Positions 10,452 through 21,584 of a stretch of 64,000 nucleotides of DNA are shown here, in pieces (the stretch's first letter is position 1; the number at the start of each line of letters is the position of its first letter). The notes under the pieces were generated by a model. The model had not been told where the DNA came from. It did no database searches and worked only from the letters and a program-made list of their open reading frames with translations. The position numbers and the translations under genes were made by a program. Source of the DNA: Madurella fahalii (Eukaryota; Ascomycota; Sordariomycetes; Sordariales); the NCBI GenBank assembly GCA_029876055.1, contig CM056877.1, forward strand, positions 2,728,001 to 2,792,000, read 5' to 3'.

Positions 10452-13400
10452 TCAGTCTCCCCTCCCCAACCTCGCCCCCCTCGGCCCGGCTCTCACCACC
10501 CTCCCCTTATCCAACACCACCTCAAAATCCGCATCCTCCACCGCCTCCGCTTTATGCGCGATAGTGATAACCGTACTATACTTCAGCTCTTCCCTCAACA
10601 ACCGCTGTATGTACCCGGCCGTCTCGCCATCGATCGACGCCGTCGCCTCATCCAAGATGACCACAGGGCTCCTACGCAGCATCGCCCTCCCGAGCCCCAC
10701 AAGCTGCCTCTGGCCCTGCGACAGGTTCTTGCCCCCCGCGTCGACCCGGCTGTCCAGCGTGAACGAGCCGGACCGACCGAGCACGCGCTCCAGCACGTCC
10801 GCGCGCTCCGCCTCGTCCCGCTCCTCGAGCGGATCCAGATTATCCCGCAGCGTGCCGGGGAAGAGTACGGGATCCTGCGCCACAAACGTGATGTTCCGCC
10901 GCAGCGCGTGCTTGTCCACGTCGGCCAGGTCGACGGGGCCGATCCGGATGCTCCCGCCCGCGTCCGGGTCCGGGTGCAGCGTGCCGAGCAGGGCGAGCGC
11001 GAGCGTGCTCTTGCCGGAGCCCGTGCGGCCCGTGACGGCGACGTTGGCGCCGCCGGGGATGGTGAAGCCGACGTCCCGCAGCACCGGGTCGAGGGCCGGC
11101 GCGTACCGCAGCGTGACGCCGTCAAAGACGATGTCGTCGCCGTACGCGGGCCACGCGGCCGGCGGGCGCACGCTGCCGTGCGGCTCCTGCTCGAGCGAGA
11201 GCAGCTCGATGACGCGCTCGACGCTGACAAACTGCATCTGCAGCTCGCCGTACTTGCGGCAGAGCGTGTGCGTCGACCGGACAAAGTTGGCGGCCGAGGC
11301 CAGCACGAAACCCACGGTGCCGCTCGAGAGACCCGAGACGATGGCGCTGAGCGTCAGCGTGAAGGTGCTGAGCGCCGAGAGAAGGTCGAAGCGGTACTGG
11401 AGCCAGGCCTGCAGCGACCAGTAGATGTGGTCCATTTTCTGGAAGGCATCGGTGGTGGCGATGATGCGGTCCTGGAAGTGCGGCTCGGCGCGGAACGCCC
11501 GTACCGTGGTGAGCCCCTCCACAAGCGTGCCAAAGTTGGACATGAGCGGTGATAGGGATACCGTCTCGAGGCGCCGCAAGGATTGGGACGTCGGCAGGAA
11601 GCGGTTAAAGACGACGACGAAGAGCGTTGTCATGGTGAGGCTGATGACGAGGAACGGCGGCGTCGCAGTCGAGATGACGGCCACCGACGACAGCCAGCCG
11701 ATCGAATACCAAGTCACGGACGTTAGCTGGCCAGCGATCTGTCCATCGATGGTTCCCATATCGGACGTCAGCCGGTTCATGAGACGTCCAACCGGCGTGA
11801 CATCGTAGAACCGGAAGGTGGCGTTGCTCACCCGCCGCATGGCTCCTTCGAAGAGGTTCTTCCCAGCCTTGTAAATGATGACGACAAGCGAGGCGTCGGA
11901 AAGGGCCGAAGTGAAGACTTGAGCAAGCGACAAGACCAGGAACCACATGAGCCACGGCTGGACGTCGGTGTCGGGCGGAGGCAAGTAGCGCCCGAGGTCG
12001 AGCCAGCTCTTATTGTCTGATGATATGCCACCCTGGAAGATAGTCTGCGAGACAGCCCCATGCCTCAGCGCCTCCATATCGTCTCCCATACCGGCATGAA
12101 GACTATAGAAGCCACTCGGCACTTGTCTGTACTGCTCGCCCCATTCTTTGAGGAACCAAAAATACGCGATCCTGACGAGTCGGAAGGTGACGAAGAAGCC
12201 AATCATGGTGGCCCACCACCGGAGCTTGCCAGCTTTGACATACTGCCAGTACACTGAGGCTAATACTCCTCCGTGAGCGCGGTGCTCGTCCTCAATGAAT
12301 TTGTCGGGGACGGGCTCACTCTCCTCTGCGTCCGGCTGGTGGACGGTGGCTTGAGCGATTTCAGCCAGATGCTCAAGTTCACCTTCGTTGCTCTCCAGCT
12401 CCTTTCTGTCAAACGTCTCCACCCGGCCGCCGTCTACGACCTCAATGATCTGATAGGCAAACGGCGTAACAATATCCACGCGATGCGTCACAAAAATGAT
12501 GAGCCGACCGGCCGTCAGCGGGGAGTTCTTGTCGGCAAAGAGATTCTGTAGAATGCTCGTCGCCGTGTGGTGGTCCAGGGCCGCAATAGGGTCGTCGAGC
12601 AGCAAGATCCGTGCCTGGCTGTAGATAGCCCTCGCCATCGCCACACGCGCTTTCTGGCCACCGGACAGCCCGACACCATTCTCCCCTATGAGCGTGAGGT
12701 CTTTGGATCTGAAGTTGTCGAGGTCGTCCCGCAAGCAGCAGGCGTCAATGACGTGCTCGAACCGGGTCTTGTCGTAGACTGCCGAGAACAGGATATTCTC
12801 CCGGATACTCATGCTCTCAAGCCAGGGCGTCTGGGCGCAGTATCCGATCATCTCACGGGGCACAGTCCGTTCGCCGCCGTGCTGGTCCAGCTCGCCCAGA
12901 ATGGCCTGCAACAGCGCAGTCTTGCCAATCCCCACCCTGCCGCACACCAGGGTCAAACCGGGCCCGCACTGAATTGACACGTCCCGGAGCACCTTCTTCT
13001 CGGATCCTGGCCAGGAGAAGGACGCGCTCCGCACCACGATCTCCAATTCGCCAGGCGGTCCGTGGCCTTCACCGCCCGCCAAATCCCCCTCCAGATCCTC
13101 CTTGTCCGGCTCCAGCATGAACGCCTCAATCCTCCCCATGGCCACGCGCGCATTCAGCAGCACCGTCACCAGATCCGGCAGCTCCCTCAAGCTGGTCTGC
13201 AGCATCGTGAACAAGTTCAGGGCGGGAAACGCCACGTCGACCGTCAGCGGTTTCTTCTCGACAATCGTGTACGCCCAGAAGCCGGCGACAGGGAACAGGT
13301 AGGCGCCAAACGCGTTCACCGACGAGATGCCCTTCATGGTCATGTTGCTCTGCACGCGGCGCATCAGCTCGGCCCGCCGGCTCTCCATAATCTTGCTCAG

Positions 13401-15243
13401 CCAGGCGTCCTGCCAGTCGTACCAGCGCAGGTGGCGGATCGACTCGACAAACTGGCTGGTGCGCTGGAGCTTGGTGTCGGTGATGTCGCGGCGGACGCGC
13501 TCGATGCGCAGGAGCAGGCGCATGAGGAACACGTTGATGGCCATGCCGGCCAGGAGAACCAGGATGCCCGAGAGGGAAGCCGGGCCGAGGATGCGCCAGA
13601 GGAGGACAAGTGAGACGACAAAGTTGAGCGGCTTGGTGGTGATGCTCGGGGCTTCCCAGAAGCGCTGGGCAACTTCGTAGGCGTCGTTGCGGAGGAGGTT
13701 CAGGATCTTGCCCGTTGATGCCGGCCCCTGTTGTGATGTCGAAGGAGTCCGGGTTGGCTTGGGCTTGGGCGGGTTGAGCTTCGTGTACCCGCGGTGGACC
13801 AGACGCTTAAACTTTTGGAGATTGGAAAGGCTGCTTGTGTCGGAATCTGCATCATCTTCGTTGCTGGACCCGTCATCAGTGAGCGTTGTAGAAGTGGAAA
13901 TGCCTTCTGAAGGAGACTGCTCTCCCGATTCCTGAGGGAGCGCATGGTCGCTTGGGAACGTGAAGGCTTTCCTCCTGAGTGTCTTCTCGTGGATCATGGT
14001 AATGAGCTCTCCCCTGGACCGTTCATAGTTGCGCCGTTGGAACCAGAGGCTGAAGACACCGGACTGGGCTTGAACCAGCCTGGCAAAAAGGGTGATTCCA
14101 GCGTAGACAACGGCGGCCCTGACGTTGTATTCTTTGGGGCTGAGTGCAGCAAGCAGTTGCTTGAGCAAGAGGGGCTCGACGAGATCGACTGACGTCTCCA
14201 AAACTCCAAGGCACGTTGTGATGATGAGGTCGAGGCCATTGGCCTTCAGAAGGCGGGTAAAGACGGTGCCGGAGAGCTCACGGAACAGTATATGCAGCCT
14301 GCTGTGCTGAAACTCGTATGCGAGAAACCAGACGTCTTCGTTGTGCAGCTGCCTCTTGTAGCCAATCCTGATGAGAGGCGCCATCCACGAGACTGTCATC
14401 CATTGCCAGAGGGTGATGACGTCCTCAGGACTACGGACCTTGAATGAGGGCTCGGTAAACGGCTTTCCAATGCCGCTGCTGTCTAGCAAGGGGTCCCTCA
14501 TGGGCATGTTGAGCATGAGAATGACTGAGGCCAGGGGAAGGCAGACGCCGGCAAGCCAGGCAAGGACCTGCGGCCAGCCATTGGGAGCAGCACTTGGTAG
14601 GACAGCCAGGACAAGTAGTTCTACCAGGAGAAGAACGCTATCGACGACGAAGACAGCCCCAGGTATCGTTCTCGGATGCTCGATAACGAGGATAAGGCCT
14701 GAAACAATCTTTGCGCGTCCAGTTAGTAGCTCCAGCGGGGAATAGACCGGCGGAGGAGGTAACCTACGCTTGGAACAACGGGCATCAGGAGCAGTTGAGC
14801 ATGCGCCGGCCGAATGGCGGCGCCAATGGCACCCAAAGCAGCAGCGCCCATGTTCAACAGCAGAAGGCCCAGGATCCATGGAGTCCAGGCCGTTGTACGG
14901 CGCACTGGTCCGCTGCCCGACTCCTGGTCTGCCTCTCCGACCAGCGGCCCATCTTCTTCCGCAGCAAACCGCCGCAGCCAGAGGGGGCGGGCGAGATTCC
15001 AGACGGGACCGATGCCGTAGCGGAGCGTAACGGTGAGTATAGCAATCCAGAGCGGGATGTGGCTTACAACACCGAAACACTGGGGGAGAACCTGCCCAAG
15101 GACGGGATCTGCAGCGGCCGCGTGTCAGCTTGGCGGGTTAAAAAGGTGTCCCATCTCGTGTCACTTGCCCAAATCTCCCGGCAGCAGCTGTAGCAGGGCC
15201 ACAGGCGGTCCCACCACTCCGGGTCGAGAGGACTCGTAGCCAT
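10452..15243 (-). CDS. ABCC-type (MRP/YOR1-like) full ABC transporter (three exons)
   Basis: Exons on minus: 15243-15165, 15108-14764, 14698-10452; 4671 nt, 1556 aa. The start is MATSPLDPEWW; the donor of intron 2 is less certain (GTTACC gives the correct frame). It has an N-terminal TM region (TMD0-like), two TM domains and two ATPase domains. NBD1: Walker A GRVGIGKT (about 726), signature LSGGQKAR (about 822), Walker B ILLLDDP with Asp where the catalytic Glu normally sits, as is usual for the weak site of ABCC proteins. NBD2: Walker A GRTGSGKST (about 1364), signature LSQGQRQL, Walker B VVILDEA, H-loop IAHK. The family exports conjugates, drugs and secondary metabolites at plasma or vacuolar membrane; the substrate is not predictable. 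A broken relative lies at 21.6-23.3 kb on the same strand. Confidence 0.93.
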
Positions 15244-16287
15244 AGGAAAGCGGTGTTGATGGCACTCCAAAACGGAGGGGAAAGGGAAAAAAAAAAAAAA
15301 AAAATCACTCAGTATCGGTTCTACATTGACAGCACAAAGAGAGCGAGCAGCCCCTGCCGACAAAAAGCACGACCGAGGACGCTAAATAGGAAATTGGAAA
15401 GGCGATGTGAACAACGGAAGGCGCAGTAAATCGGGTACTGTGGCCGTTAGGTATGAACAGGAGCGGTCTGAGGCCTAGGGCGAGGCACCTCGACAGACCG
15501 GTAATTTCCAAAACACCTGTCGGCTGGCACCAACGGACCCTCTACAGGCGCGGCGCACCGCTTCTGGCTGGTCAAAACTAGTCCTCCCACTGTTACCGAC
15601 AGTGATGAGTTGGATCGGCCATGCGCAGCACAATATAGGACGCATTTCAGTACGACCTCGGGATACCACAGCTTGACGCTGACTCGATCGTGTTGCCGTG
15701 CGGGGTTTAGCTCCGGCCGGGACGTTGTTGCGTGATGGAGGCGGCAGAAGCAGATCGGTCAGGAGATGGACTGTTCCGGGGACCATACCCGGCAAGGAGC
15801 CAAACAGCGCTCAAATGCAGGTAGCATGACCCCACTAAAAGGATGTTCGGGGTGTGGCCCGACCGCCTGGCGCGGCAACCTGGAAGCTCGTGCGCTGCTG
15901 GAAGATACCTGAGCTACACCACACCACGGTCCCGACCTCCGTGAGCTTGCAGGTGTATCGCAGGCTTAACAAGTCAAGCCGGGTATATAATTTCTGCTCT
16001 CCCAAAAGCATATGAGAGCTATCACAAAAAAGATTTCCAAGCCAAGCGCCAAGTCCCTTATGACCGTATTCAGCAGCCAGACACCCCGGACCACAGCGCA
16101 GCCTATCCCAGAATGTCCACCGACCGGTTGCTGATTGATATGTACATACACAGAAAGTTAAAAACCCAAAAAAAGTTATCGTTTCCCGCCGCAACAAATT
16201 AGTTAGGTAACTCGTCCAACATGCTCACCGCCGCTTCCGCCACCCACACAGTGCCGATTTCCAAACGCATGCCGCGCGAACCCGTGT
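15244..16287. other. Intergenic: ABC transporter promoter side
   Basis: No supported gene. An A(18) tract lies at 15287-15304, only about 45 nt upstream of the transporter start codon. The right part should hold the 3' UTR of the surface-protein gene. Confidence 0.4.
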
Positions 16288-17316
16288 CTACCTCGGCGGC
16301 TGATGCCAACCAGCCTCCGGTTGCGCTGGCCCCGGGTACGAGAACTGGGTATGTGGCGGGGCCACGGTTCCGACCGGCGTCCCGCCTATCTCGGCTGGTG
16401 CCTCGGTTGTCCCTGTGGGGTGGAGCACGACCGAGTCCAGTTCCTGGATTGGCGGCTGCGGCGGCGACGACGGGGCAGCCGCGTAACCCCCCGGGTACGC
16501 CAGGTGTGCTGGCGATTCCCAGTTGAAGCCGCTGGCCCGGACGTCTGCCGGGTTCGGTGACTGGCCCCAGTCTTTCTTGGGCCAGAGAGCGGTGTCCGGA
16601 GGACTACCGAAATACCCACTCGTGCCTGGTGTCGTCGGTGGAAACGAGATGTGCCCGCTCTGCTCCGGCAGCATCGGGTGCGACTCCTCGCCCAATTTCC
16701 TCCTCCGACGGAGGAGGAAGAGCGCAAGGCCGCCGAGTAACGCCAGACCGGCAATTGTCGCGCCCACGATTATCCCCACCATGGCCCCAGTGGATAACCC
16801 TGAGCCTCCCTGCTCATCTTCTCCCGGGAGCGCCGCCCCGATGGTGTCAGTGCTGGCGCTCGAGGAGGTGGTCGTGCTAGCTGTGGTCGTGCTGGCTGTG
16901 GTTATGCTCGTCGCGCTGGTCGTGGTTGATGTGGTTGATGTCGCAATGGAAGAAGTCGAGGTCACTCCACCCGCAGCGTCCATGAACTCGTCTTCGGTAA
17001 TGCTGATGGGCGTTTCCGAATTGTCGCATGCGTCCCTCATCGTCCGGTAGACAGTCCGCAGTTCGCTCGGAGATGATTGCGTTAGGCACGCCGCTGTGTT
17101 GGTAATGAAATCACCGCCATTTCGGCATAAACAGGAATTTGTCGCGGCCACCGAGCTACTCTCACAGCTTGAGGCGTCGGCTGCTTCGTATAGGCAATCT
17201 CGAGCGCCTTCCGGATAGAAACTGAAGTCAATTACGTCGGCGGCTTGTGACGCTGAGATGAGGATCAAGGCGGTAACGGCTGTCGTGAGAACCCGCAGTC
17301 TCCTGAAATCGGCCAT
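16288..17316 (-). CDS. Single-pass Ser/Thr-rich surface protein (sensor-like)
   Basis: A single exon of 342 aa. Order: signal peptide (about 1-25, LTTAVTALILISASQA), a cysteine-containing ectodomain (DCLYEAADASSC... SCLC... AACL... RDAC; about 40-100), a Ser/Thr run (about 118-160), one TM helix (VGIIVGATIAGLALLGGLAL, about 183-203) with a basic stop RRRRK, and a Pro-rich cytoplasmic tail of about 130 aa. This is the layout of fungal wall-stress sensor-like proteins (Wsc/Mid2 type), but the cysteine pattern is not a clear WSC or CFEM domain, so 'sensor' is an inference from layout. Confidence 0.8.
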   Translation of the reverse strand: MADFRRLRVLTTAVTALILISASQAADVIDFSFYPEGARDCLYEAADASSCESSSVAATNSCLCRNGGDFITNTAACLTQSSPSELRTVYRTMRDACDNSETPISITEDEFMDAAGGVTSTSSIATSTTSTTTSATSITTASTTTASTTTSSSASTDTIGAALPGEDEQGGSGLSTGAMVGIIVGATIAGLALLGGLALFLLRRRRKLGEESHPMLPEQSGHISFPPTTPGTSGYFGSPPDTALWPKKDWGQSPNPADVRASGFNWESPAHLAYPGGYAAAPSSPPQPPIQELDSVVLHPTGTTEAPAEIGGTPVGTVAPPHTQFSYPGPAQPEAGWHQPPR

Positions 17317-19386
17317 CGTGCGGAGCGCGAGCCGTTCGTCGTCTTCGACCGTTGGTGTCTGTCGTCTGGGTTGGGCTGATGTGTCAAAGCCAAGTCCCTC
17401 CTCGACTGACTAGGGCCAACAATCACCGTCGCGACATGGGCCTGTGGAAGTTCGTCGAGGTGGTGTCGAGGTGGTGTCGAGGTAGTGTCGAGGTGACGGC
17501 GATGGCGCATGCGGCGTGATAACGGAAAACAGCAAGGGAAACAACAATGGGGCAGGGAAAGCTCAGCCGAAGCCTTTTGATGCGAGATGGATGGAAAACA
17601 AGGAACGAATGGGTAAGGATTCGCGGTGCGACCGTCCCGCCCTCCGCGGGTGTTGAGGCTGAGTGCGTGGGTCCATTGGCAAGGGGGTTGAAGGCTGCTC
17701 CAAATGAACCAGCCGCCGGCGACGTTTTCGAACCGCAGACCCGTCGCGCGCAAACTCCAGCTCGCATTCCGTGCGCCAAGTCGGCACCAGCAGCCAGCGG
17801 CTTTCTTTTTTTTGCTGTCCAACCGCAGCATGATGTAGAGGAACCGATCTACTATGTAAGAAAGAGGCTCGCATTAAGAACATCGGTAGACTGGTTCTGC
17901 GGGAAGGATGGCGATGGACAGTAGTACAACGTGCAATTCGTTTCGCAGCGCACCACAGCGAGACATCTCCGAATGGGCCAATCCCGCATCGGGTCCCCTG
18001 AAATTAAGGTTCTACCATTGTAATCTTCCTGTGGGTGCGACTGTCTGCCTTGGTGCCTGGTCAGAACGTTTGCACTTAACCCAATGTGCACATAACCTGC
18101 GAACAGACGTGGCTGTCTGCTTCTGGGACGCCTGCGATCCTTCTCTTTTCCCACCGGTTGGAATCCCAGAAATCGGCTCACCTCACCAGGAGAGGTCCCA
18201 GGGCTGGGCTGGACTTGGCCCACTCCCCGACTGGTCCTTCATCCCCCCAGCCACCACAGTTAGCAAGCCACGGGGATTGCGCCATTTACCCCATTCCACT
18301 GGCTCGCCTTACCCGATCTCCGGGGACCTTCCTATTTTTGGGGCCGCTGTGGAGCTCTGGATCCACTTGGCGCGACGGGATCCCTGCCGCGATGAAAGCT
18401 TCGGGGCCTCCCAGGCTCAACTGTCTCCTCCAGCTAATGATGCCAATGCTTCTACACTGCATTCCGGCAAAAGTCTACATTAGATAGAGAGGTCTTCGGA
18501 CCTTGTCCACACTTTTATACCCCTTTAATTCTATGTGCGGGATCTCCATGTCTGTCTGCCCGCCAGGCAACCGCCGAGTTGGAATTGCACGGTCCGCGCA
18601 GTCCCCACCGTGAACCCATGACCCCATGTCGGCGGACATGGTGCATCACATCTAACACACCTGGTCTGTTGTTTTTCTCACTTCCAACGCTTCCGGATAT
18701 ATTGACGCCGAAACCGAGTGGCGTGCGGCAATCCGCAGGGCTCCTGTAAGGTTGCAATTGCGTTGTAGCTAGGGTCGCGCATACCTGTCGCGCCTAGATC
18801 CGCACTGAGGTTCCGCCGGGTAAGATGCTCGAGTTTGACGGCGGTAAAGCTGCACGCAGGTTTTTGAAGGTTTCGGTGTTGAGCTGTGCAATTGTACTGT
18901 ATACCCGAAGCCAAGGGAGGATTAAGTCGGCCATGGTGCAGTACTCTATCAAATAGTATGCACGCTACCGAGGTCCCATCCAAACAGAGTGCGCTTGCAA
19001 CAAAGACGGACAGGGCTGGGCAAATCAAGCAGCTGTGACGACGGCATCTTGAATCTCGGCCAAGATCGGCAACCTCCTCCACAGATTGTTATCGCAGTAC
19101 GTGGTGACTTCTGTTGCTCTTGGAATGAGAGGGGCAATTGCACCCCACCGGTCATCCGATGGAAGCCCAATGACTAGTGTATGACGTAGAGGAGGTCGAG
19201 CAAACAAAACAAACTGCGTCCCAACGTCGTGGACCCCTCAACTCTCGGATTTCCATTGACCACGCAGACTCCGAATCTCATCACAAGCAGCGCCGTTTCA
19301 CCCAATTCACCGTCTCTGTTCAAACCATAGCATCCTTGCTCTCCAGCTCTGCCAAAAGACCTTTTGAATTCTCCGTGGACTTGAGA
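17317..19386. other. 2.1-kb divergent intergenic region
   Basis: This lies between two divergently transcribed genes and must contain both promoters. Open frames of up to 191 codons (17908-18483, plus) have no recognisable domain and overlap a comparable minus frame, so I do not call them. An 11-bp tandem repeat lies at 17454-17496. Confidence 0.45.
17454..17496. repeat. 11-bp tandem repeat, about four copies
   Basis: The unit GTCGAGGTGGT occurs at 17454 and 17465, with one substitution at 17476 and a partial copy at 17487. It is in the promoter region of the surface-protein gene, roughly 140-180 nt upstream of its start codon. Confidence 0.8.
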
Positions 19387-19987
19387 ATGGCGGCTCCCGG
19401 TGCAAAGCCCATTGCCACCACAAACGAGGTGATCGAGAGCGCTGTGATTCGCGCTCCGCTCTCGTTTGTGTGGCACTTTATCAAGCTGCCCGACTTCCCC
19501 AATTTCTGGTCCGCCATCTCCAAGGCGGAACATGTCAAGGGCACCAGCAGTGAGACGGATGTAGTCAGGTGGACCTTCAAGGACGGCAGCGTTGTCGAGG
19601 TCAAGCAAGACGAGCACAGCGTGAGTCTGGGTCTCCTCGTTGCGCGGGGTGTAGCATGCTAAATGTGAGACGCCAGAACCTCGACCACTTCATTACGTAC
19701 AGCGTCATCAACACGGAGCCCGAGCTGACGTACTCGAGCGTCGTGAGCACCATCCGCTGCTGGCCCGTCACATCTGGCGAGTTCGAAGACAGTACCTTTG
19801 TCCGCTGGACCTCCAAGTTTTCGAGTGATGCCGACCTGGGTAAGTCATGTTATCGCCCTCGCTCATCTTGAGACTAACAAACTCACTAACGGATGCAGGT
19901 GTTCTTGAGGACGCCAAGTACAAGCGCCGCGATGCACTGAAGGATCTTGCTGCGGCCGCGGCCAAAATGGCCAAGGAGCATCAGTAG
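19387..19987 (+). CDS. SRPBCC/START-fold small lipid-binding-like protein (three exons)
   Basis: Exons 19387-19620, 19677-19839, 19899-19987; 486 nt, 161 aa. Introns have donors GTGAGT and GTAAGT. The protein reads as one compact SRPBCC (polyketide cyclase/Bet v 1-like) domain: N-terminal strand with IRAPLSFVWHFIKLPDFPNF, curved sheet with VVRWTFKDGSVVEV and STIRCWPVT, and a long C-terminal helix (VLEDAKYKRRDALKDL) rich in Ala. Such small one-domain proteins bind hydrophobic ligands; the ligand is unknown. It has no signal peptide and is presumably cytosolic. Confidence 0.8.
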
Positions 19988-20591
19988 AGCTTACGCGTGG
20001 CAAGACATTGCTTGATGTACCATTACACTTCACAGAGATTTAAGAATGATTCGCTGCAGCTGCCACGCGCTGAGCGAATGTATGAACATCTTTAATTGTG
20101 GCACGGCTTGCCCGACCTGCTACCTTGTGACCACAGGCATCGGGGCTGCCTCCCCGTCCACATGATCCGTGGATAAGCTAATTACCTATCGTGGCACGGT
20201 GCCAGGAGCTATCTAGTTTTGATTTGCGAAGCTCCAACCGGCAAAGATTTCAGCAGCAGTATCTTCTATTCTCTCCAGCGGCTTGTGCATGTGTCTTGAA
20301 TCCCAGTTTCCGTCCGATGCTCACTGGAACAACGCACCAGCCAGAGAGCGGCATCGTCGAACGCTAGTCAGGAGACTTCATTTCCTCTCAAATTCTCTCC
20401 CCGATAAACCCCAACTTAACTGAATTCGGGTCTAAACAAGCTAATTCGCCGAACTGCGATTTTCGTTCTTTCCAACCTCCACAATCAAGCTCATCGACAC
20501 TGAACCTCGGTTTTTCCGATTCTTCGTCAATCTCGACCATCCACAGCGCCGATCGCACCTCTCGACTCTGTATCAGCGACGAATACAAAAT
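19988..20591. other. Intergenic: 3' UTR and promoter of the next gene
   Basis: No gene seen. Both flanking genes run rightward. The sequence just before 20592 has CA/CT-rich tracts typical of fungal 5' leaders. Confidence 0.4.
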
Positions 20592-21078
20592 ATGTCGTAT
20601 CCCGTCTACCCCGCCGTCGCCGCACCCGGCTTCGTCACCCAGCCTCAAGTAACCACCTACTGCGGGTACGTTCGCTTACCACCCCAAGTCTTCTTGTCCA
20701 AGATACATCTTTTGTAGCAATGGACGCACTTTACTGACTCACTCTCCTTTTATATCTAGCGTACCTCCGGCTCCGACTCCGGTGCCGGCCGCTCTGCCTC
20801 TGCCGCCGCCACCGCCGCCACCACCACCTCCGCCGGCTCCAGCGTCGGTCGTCATCCCACAAAACAACATCACATACATTGGTGCCCCAGCTCCCGCGCC
20901 ACCCCCCTCTGCGGGCGTGGTCTACGCTCCACTTTCCGTTTCGATCCCTACCGTCGTTTCTTTCACAGCTGTTGGGGTTCCAATTTGTCCCCCGCCGGCT
21001 GCCTCTGCACCTGTTGCGAGTGGGTATGTGTCGGTGGGAGTCCCGGCGACGGGGATCCCGTTGAGGCTCGCGCCTTAA
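20592..21078 (+). CDS. Small proline/alanine/valine-rich protein (two exons)
   Basis: Exon 1 20592-20665 (MSYPVYPAVAAPGFVTQPQV...), a 94-nt intron with GTACGT donor and TATCTAG acceptor, exon 2 20760-21078; 130 aa. It contains a run of about 11 prolines, then alternating Val/Ala/Pro segments and no cysteine framework, signal peptide or TM helix. The exact frame join across a good intron argues for a real gene, but I do not recognise the family and give no function. Confidence 0.6.
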
Positions 21079-21584
21079 GCGAGAGGCAGGGGCCAATTGG
21101 ATTCATGATTAGGGTGGATAACCCCGGCTAGGGCTACGTTAAGATCTCCATCAATCACTAAGGCACGGAAAATCATTGGTCTCGGTTGGGACTGGATGGA
21201 ATTGGGAAAGAAGTGTTGATAATGTGATATGAGGGGACGTTTCGTTTCGTCTTTGCCCGTTGGGGAAGGGATGATTTAGGTCGGGTGGCAACAAGGCATA
21301 CCGTTTAGTACACGGGAGGGGAGTTTATATCAGCAGACTCACTCAGTCATAGGCAGAGAATGCTAGGTTACTATTAAGCCATCTCGTGTATTGACGATGC
21401 GTTCTACATCGTACTTATGTGGGCATGCGGAGCAGCTGGAGAAGCGATGAACGGGAAGCCATTGTAATCTTTGACATGCCGGCTCAACCTGACCGGCACA
21501 TGCGCCATACACGTCCCCGTCCCAGCAACAATAGTCCGCATTCGTAGATAGCCCGCACATATCAAAATAGTCAAAACAGTTACC
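21079..21584. other. Intergenic
   Basis: Nothing recognised; it presumably contains the 3' UTR of the small proline-rich gene. Confidence 0.3.

Noticed and set aside
10422..11552. 376-codon plus-strand frame
   Set aside because: It lies antisense to the NBD2 part of the ABC transporter, which has all ATPase motifs; the plus frame is an Arg-rich shadow of GC-rich coding sequence.
14770..15080. Unspliced N-terminus of the ABC transporter frame
   Set aside because: The Arg/Pro-rich leader is out of phase; two introns connect the real N-terminus (MATSPLDPEWW) with TM segments.
17454..17496. CRISPR-like tandem array
   Set aside because: Repeats are 11 bp and directly adjacent without spacers; this is a eukaryotic minisatellite-like run.
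17908..18483. 191-codon plus-strand frame
   Set aside because: No domain, irregular composition, and similar-length frames on the other strand; probably chance in a promoter region.
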